Positions 10,076 through 25,000 of a DNA stretch of 64,000 bases are shown in pieces. Under the pieces are notes generated by a model. The model was not told the origin of the DNA and searched no databases. It saw only the letters and a list, made by a program, of their open reading frames with translations. Origin of the DNA: Schizosaccharomyces osmophilus (lineage: Eukaryota; Ascomycota; Schizosaccharomycetes; Schizosaccharomycetales; Schizosaccharomycetaceae); assembly GCF_027921745.1 (NCBI RefSeq), contig NC_079239.1:2383501-2447500 (forward strand). Reading direction: 5' to 3'. Made by a program: the position numbers and the translations under genes. Each line of letters starts with the position of its first letter. The stretch's first letter is position 1.

Positions 10076-10573
10076 ATGAGCTCTCCTCCCGTGACAGATG
10101 AACCTGTTAAAGGTCCTAAGGATGCGCGACTCATTCATTTGATTATGAGTTCTCTGGGTGTTCCAGCTTATTCACAAACTGTTCCCTTACAATTATTAAC
10201 ATTTGCTCATCGCTATACTCAACAATTGGTTCAAGACTCTCAAGTTTATGCTGAACATTCTCGTGGAACCGGTGTTCCCATTTCTGTCGAGGACGTTCGT
10301 TTAGCTGTTGCTTCGCAAGTAAATCATTCTTTCACGGGCCCTCCTCCCAAAGAATTTTTGTTAGAATTGGCTACTGAACGGAACAGGAAGCCGTTGCCTC
10401 AAATTCAACCATCTTACGGACTAAGGTTGCCTCCTGAGAAGTATTGCCTTACTCAGCCAAACTGGATTTCTAGCAATGAGTCAAGGACTTTGGACACTAC
10501 ACAGGACTTTCCAGAAGAATCTAGGATGGACGAAGAACCAACCACTTCAGACATAAAGGAGGAACCAAGATAA
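10076..10573 (+). CDS. taf9: TFIID/SAGA subunit Taf9
   Basis: Single exon, 165 residues, ATG at 10076. Residues about 15-90 form a histone fold of the TAF9/TAFII31 type (KDARLIHLIMSSLGVPAYSQ, then LLTFAHRYTQQLVQDSQVYA, then ISVEDVRLAVASQVNHSF), followed by the typical FTGPPPKEFLLELATERNRK segment and the block LPPEKYCLTQPNW. The last 35 residues are acidic and likely disordered. Taf9 pairs with Taf6 through the histone fold and is shared by TFIID and SAGA. Length is close to the S. pombe protein. The identification is secure. Confidence 0.93.
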   Translation: MSSPPVTDEPVKGPKDARLIHLIMSSLGVPAYSQTVPLQLLTFAHRYTQQLVQDSQVYAEHSRGTGVPISVEDVRLAVASQVNHSFTGPPPKEFLLELATERNRKPLPQIQPSYGLRLPPEKYCLTQPNWISSNESRTLDTTQDFPEESRMDEEPTTSDIKEEPR

Positions 10574-12268
10574 TCATATATTGTGCGCTACGAAAAAGGA
10601 AGCATCAGTTGCTCTAGGCAATTTCTTTTTTAACAGTTGGTTAGAAGAGATAAATTTGCGTGACAATTGCGTTGTCGAATCGTGCTCTAGTACTACCGCA
10701 AAGTTCAATGGTTTAGAATTGCCATATTTTGTATAATACGAGTATAACGACATATTACAGAGAAGCAATGGACTTCCTTGTTCTTAATCCTTTTCTATAT
10801 TCATTTAATTTTTTGAATATACGACCCAAAAAGGTGTGGTTTGGTTTGTGGATCTGATAAGAGTATACTCGAACAGTTTTGTCGAAAATACCTTTACTGC
10901 GTTTAAAAGGTGTATCATTATTGAAGATAAAATTTCATGTGTTGAATAGCTATCACCATTGCAGCTCTGCAATGTCCCTGAATATATAAATTGTTCATCA
11001 AACCAGGGATAAATGGATTCGCAAAAGAGCGAATGAGTGTAAGAATGGGTTTTATTAAAACCTCTTAATTAACAAAGTCTGTTACTGGAAGCCATTGTGG
11101 TAAATGAGCTAGAGTCCACGAAAAAGATTTCTTCTCCACAACGTTAGGTGAATTTCATGAAAACATAAGTCCATAAAGTGTACCAGAGACTCATGCGAGC
11201 CAGCAATTTCTATGCTTTTCAAAATATAATTCTTAACTAGCTGTATGTTTACTTTCCTCGACAGAACGAAAAAGCCAACTTCATAGCAGTAAAGAGTTTG
11301 TGAGTAAAACAACAAAAACTTGTTCTTTTTTAGATTAAAACCCAAGGGTATAACCAACTTCACAACATCATCAGCGTCTCAATGGGTTTATGCACAAACC
11401 ATACATAATATCTACCTTTTTGAGCTTCAGACGTTGAAAACACCATTCTACACCTTTATAAACCCTGAACCATCTTCGCGGCCAACCATTTGCAAAGCTA
11501 CACATTACTCTACACTTTCACATCCCTGTGAAATTCTACGAAATATACCTGCGAAAACTCTTTAACTTTTGAGTCTTGGAACATAACAATAAGAATTGCA
11601 GTCATGCTATAATCTCTGGATATCCTAATTCTATGTTCTAACATTCAAATATATATATATACAGACCTGAATCAGAAGGAAGGCAACGGCAATATCCACA
11701 TGGTTTTTGCGCTCTCGGATATGTAATAATCCGTTTATTTTTCATCACTTTCAGGTACTGTATATGTATTAGAATGCTAAACATTTTCTTAGGATTGCCC
11801 GAAATATGAGCAGACCGACATTCTCCATTCAATTCCACAAAAAGCAAGTTTTCGCAAGTATTGGTCACACTTTGCTTAGAAAAGTCGAAGTGATTCATTA
11901 TTGAATACCAAATATCAAAGAAAGAATCATATATTACAAAATAAAAGAGCCTATACATCTCTTATGAGTCGATGAGGAACGCAATAAATATCTTGACATA
12001 GGATAACCAAATGACGTTCCTTCACAAATCATAGATTCTTACACTCTTCAGTATTAGAAAAACTCTCAAAAAGTAACACACATACTCGGCATCATTATTC
12101 AATGAGACTTTTCTCAAATCATAAATCGTTGAGTCGTTGAGCAAACTTTATCATCAAATTGTCCAAAATTATTTATTATATGTGGACGAGATTAGTTTAA
12201 ATCGTATTTTTTTGAATGATGAACAAACTTAAGGCGAAGATGCAAACAGAATATCCTTTTTAAAAGCT
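10574..12268. other. Long convergent spacer, taf9 / hsp60
   Basis: About 1.7 kb between two genes that point at each other, which is long for this genome. It contains modest ATG-started ORFs: 11638-11958 minus (106 aa), 11109-11363 minus (84 aa) and 11320-11565 plus (81 aa). None resembles a family I know, and the last two overlap on opposite strands. A short TA repeat lies near 11650. I cannot say whether any ORF is real. Confidence 0.4.
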
Positions 12269-15687
<3,419 letters not shown>

Positions 15688-17445
15688 TTAATGTTCATTC
15701 TTTTGTTGAGGTTTTGATCCAACCACACCGGCTGAAGATGGCTGAGGGTTACTAAAATAATCAGAATTTCCGTTCAAGGGACCGGAGGAAGTCCCCAAAC
15801 CGCGTTCCAACGGGGAAGACACATTCATACTTGAAAATTGAGAGGAAAGTTCCAAAGGTGTTGCAGGCATGCTGCGAATATCAGAAAACGACTTCATATC
15901 CGATGATATTCCACGCAATGACCGTATGCTATCCGCAAGGTGCAAAGAAGGTGCCGGTCTTCTTAGACTAGAATAATTGGAAGATAATGTAGATCCTGAA
16001 AAGGGGTTGTTTTCAAATATACCAGAAGATGCGAGAGGATTTTGTAGCGTCGCTGAAGAACCCATATTAGGCATGCCATTCATTCCGGCGGACGATGACT
16101 GTAAATCATTAGGAACGTGAGCATTGGACATTGCCGGAGATTGATTGGCACTGGATGAATGGAATCCAGGAACCTGGTGATTGCCAGAAGTAATGACAAC
16201 TTGCTTTGAATCAGCATCGCCCGCTACGGAATAGTTCAAATTCAAGCGAGAAGCCAAGAGAGCGGCTACACGACGCTCATCATGGCTCGTAGAGGCGTCA
16301 AACACCAAGTCACCGGGATTATCGGTGCGATGATAAAATAAGAGGATGTGTGAGTAAACATTCAAGACGGCGGGATCGTTCAAATCAAAGTCAACTCCAA
16401 CGCCAAGATTTGCCACAGAAAAAGGAAGCTTTAACTGTTGTTTACTTTCTTCTACGGCTCGTTTTTCTTGCTTACCACGTTCAACGCGCTCGCGCTCAGC
16501 GGGAGGAAGTTGACGTTTCCATTCAACACGAAGACGTCGTCCTGTAATTTCATATCCATTCAAAACCTGAACAACAGTCTTTGCTTCCTCGGGAGTGTGG
16601 AAATTTGCAAAAGCAAGTCCACGGAAGACTCCATTATCGAAATGATAGTTGAAAGCGTATGGACGAGGAATATCCAACGCTGTAAATACCTTAAACAAAA
16701 CCTCTTTCTTAAGAGAAAAAGGAATATTTTTTATAACGATAGCAGTGGGGATCGTTTCTTCTTCGTTCTCTTGGGCAGGAGGTAAAATTTGGGAGCTGCT
16801 CATATTTTTGGAAATATTTGCACCTGGAGCATTCGTGGCAGATGAGGCAAGAGGATTAGCGTTATCATTATAAGAAAGCATTCCCTCTAATGGGTGAGTA
16901 GTAGAAGACAGAACAGAAGTAGTAGCTGGGCCGCCATTATTTAATACATCGTAAGGAGTAGTTGAATGTAGAGATAAACCAGCGGAGTTGCTTGCTTCCT
17001 TCCAAGCTGCTTGAAGTCTGGTACGGCGTGTTTTCAAGGAATCATTAGAATTTCCCGTGGTCTCCGGATCCAACATTTGTTGTAAAGAGCTAGGTAAAGC
17101 AGTGGAAGCACCTTCCGGTATAGAATCTTCTGCACCCATATGAGAATATGGTACCGGTCCACCGATACCAGGAGTGCTTACAGTGGATCCAGGAAAGCCT
17201 GAACGATCTTGACCCCATCGTAAATCAAAGTAGTTAGGATTCGAGGACATGTTCATTCCACGTTGTTCTTCCTCTGGGTTCCCATTCAACTCATCCAATT
17301 TGGGAAATAAATTTCCTCTCTTTTTGCGAAGCGAGGTCATATCGGAATGAAATCCCAAAGGAGAAGAGGCAGGGGAAAGGGTATTTGTTGATAAAAATGC
17401 TTGTGACAAAGGCGTTAACGGCCTCTGGCCAGTGCCTTCAGCCAT
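15688..17445 (-). CDS. cip2: RRM/R3H RNA-binding protein Cip2
   Basis: Single exon, 585 residues, ATG at 17445-17443. Residues 1-230 are Ser/Asn/Pro-rich and likely disordered. An RRM spans about 234-310, with RNP2-like IVIKNI (236-241) and RNP1-like FRGLAFANF (274-282). A second small domain at about 350-410 resembles R3H (HDERRVAALLASRLNLNYS). The C-terminal third is again low complexity. In S. pombe, Cip1 and Cip2 associate with Csx1 and affect stability of atf1 mRNA under oxidative stress. The symbol rests on the domain pattern plus position beside hsp60 in the remembered S. pombe order; the RRM itself is certain. Confidence 0.82.
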   Translation of the reverse strand: MAEGTGQRPLTPLSQAFLSTNTLSPASSPLGFHSDMTSLRKKRGNLFPKLDELNGNPEEEQRGMNMSSNPNYFDLRWGQDRSGFPGSTVSTPGIGGPVPYSHMGAEDSIPEGASTALPSSLQQMLDPETTGNSNDSLKTRRTRLQAAWKEASNSAGLSLHSTTPYDVLNNGGPATTSVLSSTTHPLEGMLSYNDNANPLASSATNAPGANISKNMSSSQILPPAQENEEETIPTAIVIKNIPFSLKKEVLFKVFTALDIPRPYAFNYHFDNGVFRGLAFANFHTPEEAKTVVQVLNGYEITGRRLRVEWKRQLPPAERERVERGKQEKRAVEESKQQLKLPFSVANLGVGVDFDLNDPAVLNVYSHILLFYHRTDNPGDLVFDASTSHDERRVAALLASRLNLNYSVAGDADSKQVVITSGNHQVPGFHSSSANQSPAMSNAHVPNDLQSSSAGMNGMPNMGSSATLQNPLASSGIFENNPFSGSTLSSNYSSLRRPAPSLHLADSIRSLRGISSDMKSFSDIRSMPATPLELSSQFSSMNVSSPLERGLGTSSGPLNGNSDYFSNPQPSSAGVVGSKPQQKNEH

Positions 17446-18107
17446 TTTGAAGCAAGATTAAGCCGTCAAAATTGGGTGAAGTGTAAAGGATAAGTCCCGA
17501 ACTGCGTTAGCTCACGAAGAAAGAAAATTGGTTGAATGACAATAGGTCGTAAACAGAAAAAAAGAATATTTGTGTTCTATTTGTATTATTGTATTAATAT
17601 CTATTCATGTATTACTTTTTTCTAATAGATATATTCTTTAGAACCTCCATCATGCACGCTTACCGTACTTTATATACTTTATGCGACAACCGTAGGCTCA
17701 TAAAAAAGCAAACGACCAATACTCAATACGGTAATCAATATTATACAAACGATGCGTCTTAAATAACAAAAGAATCAAAAGTGTTAAAAGAACAAGAGAA
17801 GCTAAAAAAGAAAGTTATAAATTTCGTAAGAATATTTGGAATCTTAAAAACGTTGTTCGAACAAACGGTTCGTCAATGAGGTGAAACGTTCTTGACGAAG
17901 AAGAGTAAGTATGGTATTTTTTTCAAGTACATGAAAGCTACATAGTTCAGCAAACAGAATGAATGTCATTAACTTGTCATCAAAGACCAATTGAGTATAA
18001 CAGTATTAAAATTTGCATGCATGAATCCGACTAGCCCTATTAAAAACCTAAATATTCGCAGTATAACCAAAACCTTTCACCAATTCCCTTCACGGGAGAT
18101 AAGTTTT
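17446..18107. other. Spacer between efg1 and cip2
   Basis: About 660 bases between two leftward genes; it holds the cip2 promoter and the efg1 3' UTR. No ORF or RNA gene recognised. Confidence 0.45.
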
Positions 18108-18873
18108 CTACTTTTCAAAAAATTCATCGTCTAACTCTTCTTGAGCTGCTTGCTTCTGTTGCACGGGTATATTGTTGGAACCAGAAGGTCCAAGTTTTTG
18201 CGCTTTGCCAGACAAGAGACGCTCTTCCATTTCGCGCCAAATTTTCTTCCTTGTCTCTTCAGTGGAATCGGCGGTTCCTTCTGCATATAAGGAAACATAT
18301 TTTACGAGAGGAGGAAATCCCTAATAATTCCATGGTTAGTATCATGAAAAACCCCTTTTCCATTGGGAAGCTGTCTTACCTTGATATACAAAAGATCAAT
18401 CTTATATTTATGCAGTTGTTCTTTCATCTTTCCTTTTTCAGAAATATCGACGGAGGGATCCTCTAGACGCTTTTCCAACTGCTTAATATGTCTTTCTGCC
18501 TTTTTGCGTTCTTGAATCAGTGTTAATAAAGCGACCATCATCACTCTTCCACATACCAAAGAATCGTATTTTTTTATATCTTTCGTAATACTTCATCTTT
18601 TTATGCTCCAACTGAACTCCCTGAAGCTGATCTTGCAATGCAGCCAAGGCACGTTCATGCTCTACTCGAACATTTGCGGGTAGATTTTCCTAAACAATTT
18701 TATCATTAGCATCAAATTTGATATATTCGGAACAAAAGCATCCATAGATGGTTTTCAAAATGGTTCTAGCAATCATCTTGAAAAAATTGGGTCCTTACCT
18801 TCTTCAGCAAACGTTCATTATCACGAATTTTTTTCTTTACAATAGCAAGTCCTGGTCCTTTGACTTTTCCCAT
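18108..18873 (-). CDS. efg1: rRNA processing protein Efg1
   Basis: Four exons on the minus strand: 18873-18799, 18689-18557, 18510-18380 and 18320-18108, encoding 183 residues. Intron donors are GTAAGG, GTATGT and GTAAGA; the intron before the last exon has an ACTAACC branch point. The introns are 109, 46 and 59 bases. The protein is almost wholly helical and highly charged: [20 protein letters not shown] at the start, then [20 protein letters not shown], the Efg1 core, and an acidic end ([10 protein letters not shown]). Efg1 is a nucleolar factor of the early 90S pre-ribosome, needed for 18S rRNA maturation. Joins restore a single open frame and the core motif spans the second splice, supporting the model. 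Divergent from sea4. Confidence 0.85.
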
Positions 18874-19741
18874 ACTAGTTTGCTTTTCTTGAATTACAAA
18901 CTGCTCCCTTTTCACTCGTTTTGGAAAATCAAGAAGTCCTATTATGACTAGTTTTCACTACTATTTTCATCTCCGGGTAACAATGTCACTGGTAATGTTT
19001 ACGAAGAAAACAACATTGAAATGTAAGAATTGGGAAGAAGGAAAAGAAAAAAGAAAACGAAAGCTTTCAGGAAATTTATAAGCCTGAAAGAATGTGAATT
19101 GAGCACGTAATTATACGCGTTTATGTCTTTTGTTTACATCCAAGATTTACAAAAGTTGACAATCACAATCGCGACCTTTTGGTTTCGCTTCCTAGTCAAG
19201 TTCTCTTCTGCTTCAAAACCATTGGAAACTAATTTCTTCTCTAGGTATTAATATGAACGGAAATTGATCAAAAAGCCTTCACATTTTCGTATCATAATAA
19301 AATGTGTATGATATCACATGGAAATTCCAATATCGTATTAACGATACACTATAAGAAGAGAAAGGCTTCTGGGTTCATTGCTTTTGCCAAAGATTTCTTT
19401 TCTTTCTGTTTCATTCTTAAAATTCTTTGAAATTAGAGTCGATTTGTGGAGGTTGATGCATGGCGCAAACTACCATAGAAAGCCTCTTGGACCTTCCTCA
19501 TAATTTACCATTCTAGTTGCATACGGACTAAATTAGATCTCTGCAAATTTAGTTATGCAACAAAGATTTTAAATACAAAAAAGTTTTGGTCACAACTAAT
19601 GGAATAATTTAATCATCCTGTTGTGAACATGATTACATACTCCATCACAAATGGCACTATAAGATTCAAAGTCCAGAAAGTCGAAAACTTGTAAGTGGAT
19701 CTTTTGGAGACACGAAAACTCTTATAAATTCTATATCAATA
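18874..19741. other. Divergent promoter region, efg1 / sea4
   Basis: About 870 bases. An ACGCGT hexamer (MCB-type) lies at about 19115-19120. No ORF or RNA gene recognised. Confidence 0.45.
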
Positions 19742-22465
19742 ATGTTACAAAGAAGTAAAAAGAAAAATGGGCTCTATTTTTGGGTTAATGAAGAGGCCGA
19801 TGAAATTCGATACGTTTCATTGAAAACGGCTCCTAAACTACGCTGGAAAACACATTCGTTTTGGAAGTCGCAAAAGGGGATCAAATGTTTAGATTCATTT
19901 CCAGGGAGCAGTGAGATACTGGGCGCTGGCTCGTCGACTGGCAATTTATCGTTACTGTCTGAAAAACATCCAGAATTCTCTGCAGTAGTTACCCCAAAGT
20001 ATCCTAGGGCCTGTAAAAGTTTATCGTTCTCTCATTCCGGAAATCTTGCAGCCGCCTATGCAAAATCCAAAAATGATTTATCTTTAAAAATTTGGGATGT
20101 ACGAAGTTTACTACATAATCCTAACCAGCAACCTGCTCTCCAAGGGTTTCCCATGGAAGGGATTGTTTCCGTTTGTTATGATAAAAACCCGTTTTTGCTA
20201 TTCGCTGGTTCAAATACTCGCTCGATCAATATTGTGGATACTCGTAAACAATTAGAGGCTGAATCCTCAATAGAAACTCCCTGCTTCAATAATATTATTT
20301 TAGATCCGGTATCTGGAAATTATTTTGCTGCCAATTCTTATGATGGACATATCGCTGTATATGATCGTCGATTTCTGGTTCCTGGTGCTAATCCCCTAAT
20401 AATGGAGCTAAACCCAAATCCAGGTGAAATAAAAAAGAATTCATACTTCCAAACAAGATTTTCTTACGAAAAATGTGGACAATTATCTTGTCTCTCTAAT
20501 AATTCAATTTCTGTTCGACAGCTATCTCCGTGCCGTGTTCAAGATGACCCACCTACTGATGAACCGGAATTAGAAAATTCATTACTACTTACTTTCGAAA
20601 AATTTATTAACATGAAAGATAATACAACATGTTCCGGGTTTGACTACTATAAATCGTCCTCGTCTAGTTCCCTTCAGTTACTCGCTGTTGTTAATTCTTC
20701 GCCGAAACTTTTCTCTATTCAAAATGAATTTTTCCCTGCATCCTTTAGTGCAAATAACAAACTGATTTCCTCATATAAAGATACTCTTTATCCTTTGGAT
20801 ACACCTTACTCAGACGTTCAATCTGCTGAAATTGGGCAAGATCATAAAGATGATATTGTGTTTTCGGAAACAAGCTCCTATTCTTCTACAAATATAGAAA
20901 ACAGTTTGGAAAAAATATCAATTATTTCGGAAGAGTCGTCTCAAAGCGATGATTTGCTACCGCCTTATAGAGTTTTAAGAACTGATATATCAAGTATTAT
21001 GCTAGAGAGAGCACAACAGGGTTATCGTTTCAACTGCTCGAAAAACTATGATATTGTTTCCGATTTTTATTTAAAAGATGTCTGGAAGTGGGTCGAACTG
21101 TCCCACTCTTTATACAGTGATGAACGTTACAATTGTTCGAGTGATATTGATTTAACGTATCAAGGAGCTCTTGGTATTTGGTTCATGGACACCGAGTTAA
21201 CCAATATTGCTGACGTTTTTGACGCCAAACACAGTAGACTTTTTGAGAAAAAGTTTTTGAAAGCTGCAGAAACTATCATTTCAAATTTTGATCAGGACAT
21301 ATTAACACCCATACCAACCAAGCGGCCTTTACGACAGCTTGTTCTTTTGGCTTGCGGGCTTGGCTATACAAAAGTCAACTTGGATCAAAACATAGATTCG
21401 TTGATTGGAAGAAATGAACATGTGAAGGCTGCTGGTTTAGCGCTCTTTCACGGAAAAATTGAGAACGTGGTTCGTATTTTGGCTATGGGAAATGAATTAG
21501 AAAAAACCATTTCCACGGCTGTAGCCGGGTACATTACCTCGCAAGGTTTGAACCAACTGGGAAGCGATTCTCTTTGGAAAGAAATGTCTCGTAATCTGAG
21601 CACAGAACTGGAAGACCCATATCTTCGTGCTATCTTTGCATATGTTAGCAACTCTGATTGGAGAGATGTACTCGATGAAGTTTCCCTTTCCCTTAGAGAT
21701 AGACTAGGGATAGCCCTCAGATTTTTACCGGATGAAGATCTGAGTAATTATTTGGAAGATTTGTGTCGTACTACGGTTCAATCAGGAGATCCGGAAGGGC
21801 TAATATTGACAGGATTAACACCTTTGGGTATTGAATTGTTACAAAATTTTGTAAACTACTCGAATGATGTTCAAACAGCAGCTTTGCTGGTTTCCTATGT
21901 TGTACCAAAGAAATTTACGGGTTGGAGAGCAGACGGTTGGATTGTCAGTTATAGGGAATTGTTTAATCGGTGGAGGTTGTACCGCGAACGAGTCAAGTTT
22001 GATTTAGGAAGAACTGAACTTTCGCGTGATCGAAATGGTCATGTATTAAAGACAGCACCAAAACCTTCACTTTATATCAGTTGCAATTACTGCAAAAAGT
22101 CCCTTTTAAACCTAACGGAAGAAAACCCCAAATCCGACCAAACCGTTGCTTCTACGCTTACGAAGACTAGAAAGCTTGCAAGTCAAAAGCAATCCGGTCA
22201 TACCTGTCCTCATTGCCGTCAACCTTTCCCAAAGTGTTCAGTCTGTGGATTATCTTTGAGCGATCAGAATGTTCCACAAAATAATATAGCAGGCATTACC
22301 AGTCAAAACTCAAAAGACATGGAGCGAAAAAGAGATTTTGGACGTTGGTTCTCATTTTGTCTTCGATGCTATCATGGGACACACGCTGCTCATGCCTCGG
22401 AATGGTTTATGCGACACAGCGTTTGCCCAGTGCCTGACTGTGATTGTAACTGTGCTTTATTTTAA
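19742..22465 (+). CDS. sea4: SEA/GATOR2 complex subunit Sea4 (MIOS family)
   Basis: Single exon, 907 residues, ATG at 19742. The N-terminal third is a WD40 propeller (for example LSFSHSGNLAAAYAKSKNDL and LKIWDV). A helical solenoid follows through about residue 770. The C-terminus is a zinc-binding module in the MIOS style: CNYCKKS, then CPHCRQPFPKCSVCGLSL, then FSFCLRCYHGTHAAHASEWF and finally HSVCPVPDCDCNCALF. This Cys/His pattern ending in a Cys-rich tail distinguishes MIOS/Sea4 from other SEA subunits. The complex controls TORC1 at the vacuole in response to amino acids. A generic RING E3 label would be the alternative; the full architecture favours Sea4. Confidence 0.85.
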   Translation: MLQRSKKKNGLYFWVNEEADEIRYVSLKTAPKLRWKTHSFWKSQKGIKCLDSFPGSSEILGAGSSTGNLSLLSEKHPEFSAVVTPKYPRACKSLSFSHSGNLAAAYAKSKNDLSLKIWDVRSLLHNPNQQPALQGFPMEGIVSVCYDKNPFLLFAGSNTRSINIVDTRKQLEAESSIETPCFNNIILDPVSGNYFAANSYDGHIAVYDRRFLVPGANPLIMELNPNPGEIKKNSYFQTRFSYEKCGQLSCLSNNSISVRQLSPCRVQDDPPTDEPELENSLLLTFEKFINMKDNTTCSGFDYYKSSSSSSLQLLAVVNSSPKLFSIQNEFFPASFSANNKLISSYKDTLYPLDTPYSDVQSAEIGQDHKDDIVFSETSSYSSTNIENSLEKISIISEESSQSDDLLPPYRVLRTDISSIMLERAQQGYRFNCSKNYDIVSDFYLKDVWKWVELSHSLYSDERYNCSSDIDLTYQGALGIWFMDTELTNIADVFDAKHSRLFEKKFLKAAETIISNFDQDILTPIPTKRPLRQLVLLACGLGYTKVNLDQNIDSLIGRNEHVKAAGLALFHGKIENVVRILAMGNELEKTISTAVAGYITSQGLNQLGSDSLWKEMSRNLSTELEDPYLRAIFAYVSNSDWRDVLDEVSLSLRDRLGIALRFLPDEDLSNYLEDLCRTTVQSGDPEGLILTGLTPLGIELLQNFVNYSNDVQTAALLVSYVVPKKFTGWRADGWIVSYRELFNRWRLYRERVKFDLGRTELSRDRNGHVLKTAPKPSLYISCNYCKKSLLNLTEENPKSDQTVASTLTKTRKLASQKQSGHTCPHCRQPFPKCSVCGLSLSDQNVPQNNIAGITSQNSKDMERKRDFGRWFSFCLRCYHGTHAAHASEWFMRHSVCPVPDCDCNCALF

Positions 22466-23182
22466 GCAATAAAAAAAAAATAAAAAAAAGAACTGCAGGG
22501 CTATCATTGCAGAATTTCATTTTATGTTTTACGATCATAATTTTGCTATTTAGTGTTTGCATTTAATCAATATAATTTTAGTACAATAGACATGTCTGTG
22601 CCATTACGGTGGAGGTAATCTGATCCGTTAATTTCTTCAATAACTGATACAACTAACGACTGTTGATGAATTTTTACTCTATCACTGCAAGTAGTAAAAA
22701 CATTGAATACAAGCAGTAGTATGCCTCTTGCAAATGAACATTTATTTTTGCTAAATACTAGGCACCAGTGTAAAACTATGGAAAAGACTATGATTTTAGA
22801 TTTCGAATATCTTTATTTTTGATTCCGCAGTAGTTCAAAGCTGTTCACACAAAATCCACCAGGAAGAAATTTAGACACTGAGTGTTTTCCTTATGACAAG
22901 GAACGTCAACTCATTGTTCATAGAAGAAGATTTGTAAATAGTCAATTCTCATAGAAACAACCAGCAACCGGCATTTTTTCATTAGTAAATGAATTTACTC
23001 TCGGTCATTATTTAGGGATATAGAACGTGCTATGGTAATTAAATATATAAGCCAAATATTTTCGCGCAATAATTCAGTATTCTCCGTTCGGCTACGTAAT
23101 TTACTACGCAGCCGCAAGATGGTCATAATGAATAGAACAGGAACCAACTTCATTTTGTTATCAAATCTTTAGATTCACCGCA
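22466..23182. other. Spacer between sea4 and arp3
   Basis: About 720 bases in a tandem arrangement; sea4 3' UTR (an A-run follows the stop at 22469-22490) and arp3 promoter. Nothing else recognised. Confidence 0.45.
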
Positions 23183-24726
23183 ATGGCGTCCTCTAATGTG
23201 CCTATTATTATGGACAAGTAAGTGTGTTTGAAACAGCTTCGACGGTTGAGGAATACATCAGTACTAATGCGATATCTAGTGGTACCGGCTATAGCAAGCT
23301 AGGGTATGAAAGAATAAAGAAGAATAAATCAATTTTATTGTGGGCGAAATGAAATGATTGCTAATTGTACTTGTTCTTAGTTATGCCGGAAACGATGCTC
23401 CTTCGTACGTTTTTCCAACAGTCATTGCAACACGATCAGCAGGTGGTCCAAGGCCAGCGGTCCCTTCGAAGCCTTCGTACTTGGCTCCAAAAGGTAGTGG
23501 CCATCTCTCAGGAAAGCGCGGAACGGAGGATTTAGACTTCTTTATTGGTAATGATGCTCTTAGCAAGGCATCTGCTGGTTATTCTTTAGATTACCCAATT
23601 CGTCATGGTCAAATTGAAAATTGGGATCACATGGAACGTTTTTGGCAACAATCTCTCTTTAAATATCTTCGTTGCGAGCCTGAGGATCACTACTTTCTTT
23701 TGACTGAACCTCCTTTGAATCCGCCTGAAAACCGTGAGAATACTGCTGAAATTATGTTTGAGTCCTTCAATTGTGCTGGTCTTTATATTGCCGTTCAAGC
23801 AGTTCTAGCTTTGGCTGCTTCTTGGACCTCTTCGAAAGTCACTGAACGCTCTTTAACAGGCACTGTCGTCGACTCTGGTGACGGTGTTACCCATATTATT
23901 CCGGTGGTAAGTTGACTTTCTATTCGTGTTTGTTTTGTTTGAAAAATTAACATTTTGCAGGCCGAAGGTTATGTTATAGGCTCCTCTATTAAGACCATGC
24001 CCATTGCTGGTCGTGACGTTACTTATTTCGTTCAATCTTTACTCCGTGATCGTAATGAAAATGATTCCAGCTTGAAAACTGCTGAACGTATTAAAGAAGA
24101 GTATGCTTACGTTTGCCCTGATATTGTCAAAGAATTTGCACGTTTCGATCAAGAACCCGATCGTTATCTAAAGCACACAGCCGAAACCATGGGAGGCCGT
24201 ACTACGGCGGTGGACGTTGGTTTTGAGCGTTTCCTTGCTCCTGAAATCTTCTTTAATCCTGAAATTGCTTCCTCTGACTTTTTAACTCCTTTACCCGAAC
24301 TTGTTGATAACGTTGTGCAGAGCTCGCCAATTGACGTTCGTAAAGGTTTATACAAAAACATTGTTTTGTCTGGTGGTAGTACACTGTTTAAAAATTTTGG
24401 ACATCGCCTTCAGAGAGACATTAAGCATATTGTTGATGAACGCATTCATCGCAGTGAAATGCTATCTGGTGCCAAGAGTGGTGGTGTAGACGTTAATGTA
24501 ATTACTCACAAGCGACAGCGCAATGCTGTATGGTTCGGCGGAAGCTTGCTTGCTCAAACTGTATGTTTTTTTCTTAATCTTTTTCTTTTTTCTTTCGTTT
24601 TCGTTTTCTAAAGTTTGCTAACAAAAATAGCCCGAATTTGGAGCCTACTGCCATACCAAGGCCGATTATGAAGAGTATGGTGCCTCCATCGCTCGTAGAT
24701 ATCAAATCTTTGGCAATTCTCTATAA
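23183..24726 (+). CDS. arp3: Actin-related protein Arp3 (Arp2/3 complex)
   Basis: Five exons: 23183-23217, 23280-23303, 23381-23906, 23961-24560 and 24631-24726, encoding 426 residues. Introns are 62, 77, 54 and 70 bases with GTAAGT or GTATGN donors. The second exon is only 24 bases and supplies part of the N-terminal block [18 protein letters not shown], the nucleotide-binding loop conserved in Arp3; without it the motif is lost. Further blocks are [14 protein letters not shown] (phosphate 2 loop) and [13 protein letters not shown]. The end, [17 protein letters not shown], fits Arp3 rather than actin or Arp2. Arp3 is a core subunit of the complex that nucleates branched actin at endocytic patches. 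Its activator Wsp1 is encoded 30 kb away in this same window. Confidence 0.96.
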
Positions 24727-25000
24727 TGAAGTTTACAACTGTGATGTTTTTTTGTACTAAAAGAATTCTTGAGGTCAATGACTAATTAAACAAAGAAGCA
24801 TGAAAAGTATAAATGCTTACATGAACATTTACAAGATACGTATGATTCTTTTCAAGTTATTTCAATAACATGTATATATAAAAACTTCACGCGTAACCCA
24901 AATCAATATGCATTGATTATTGCAGTGTAACATAAAAACGACATATAGAAGTAAAGAAAAACAAAATGACAGAAACGTAAAGGGAAAAAGGCAAAAGGTC

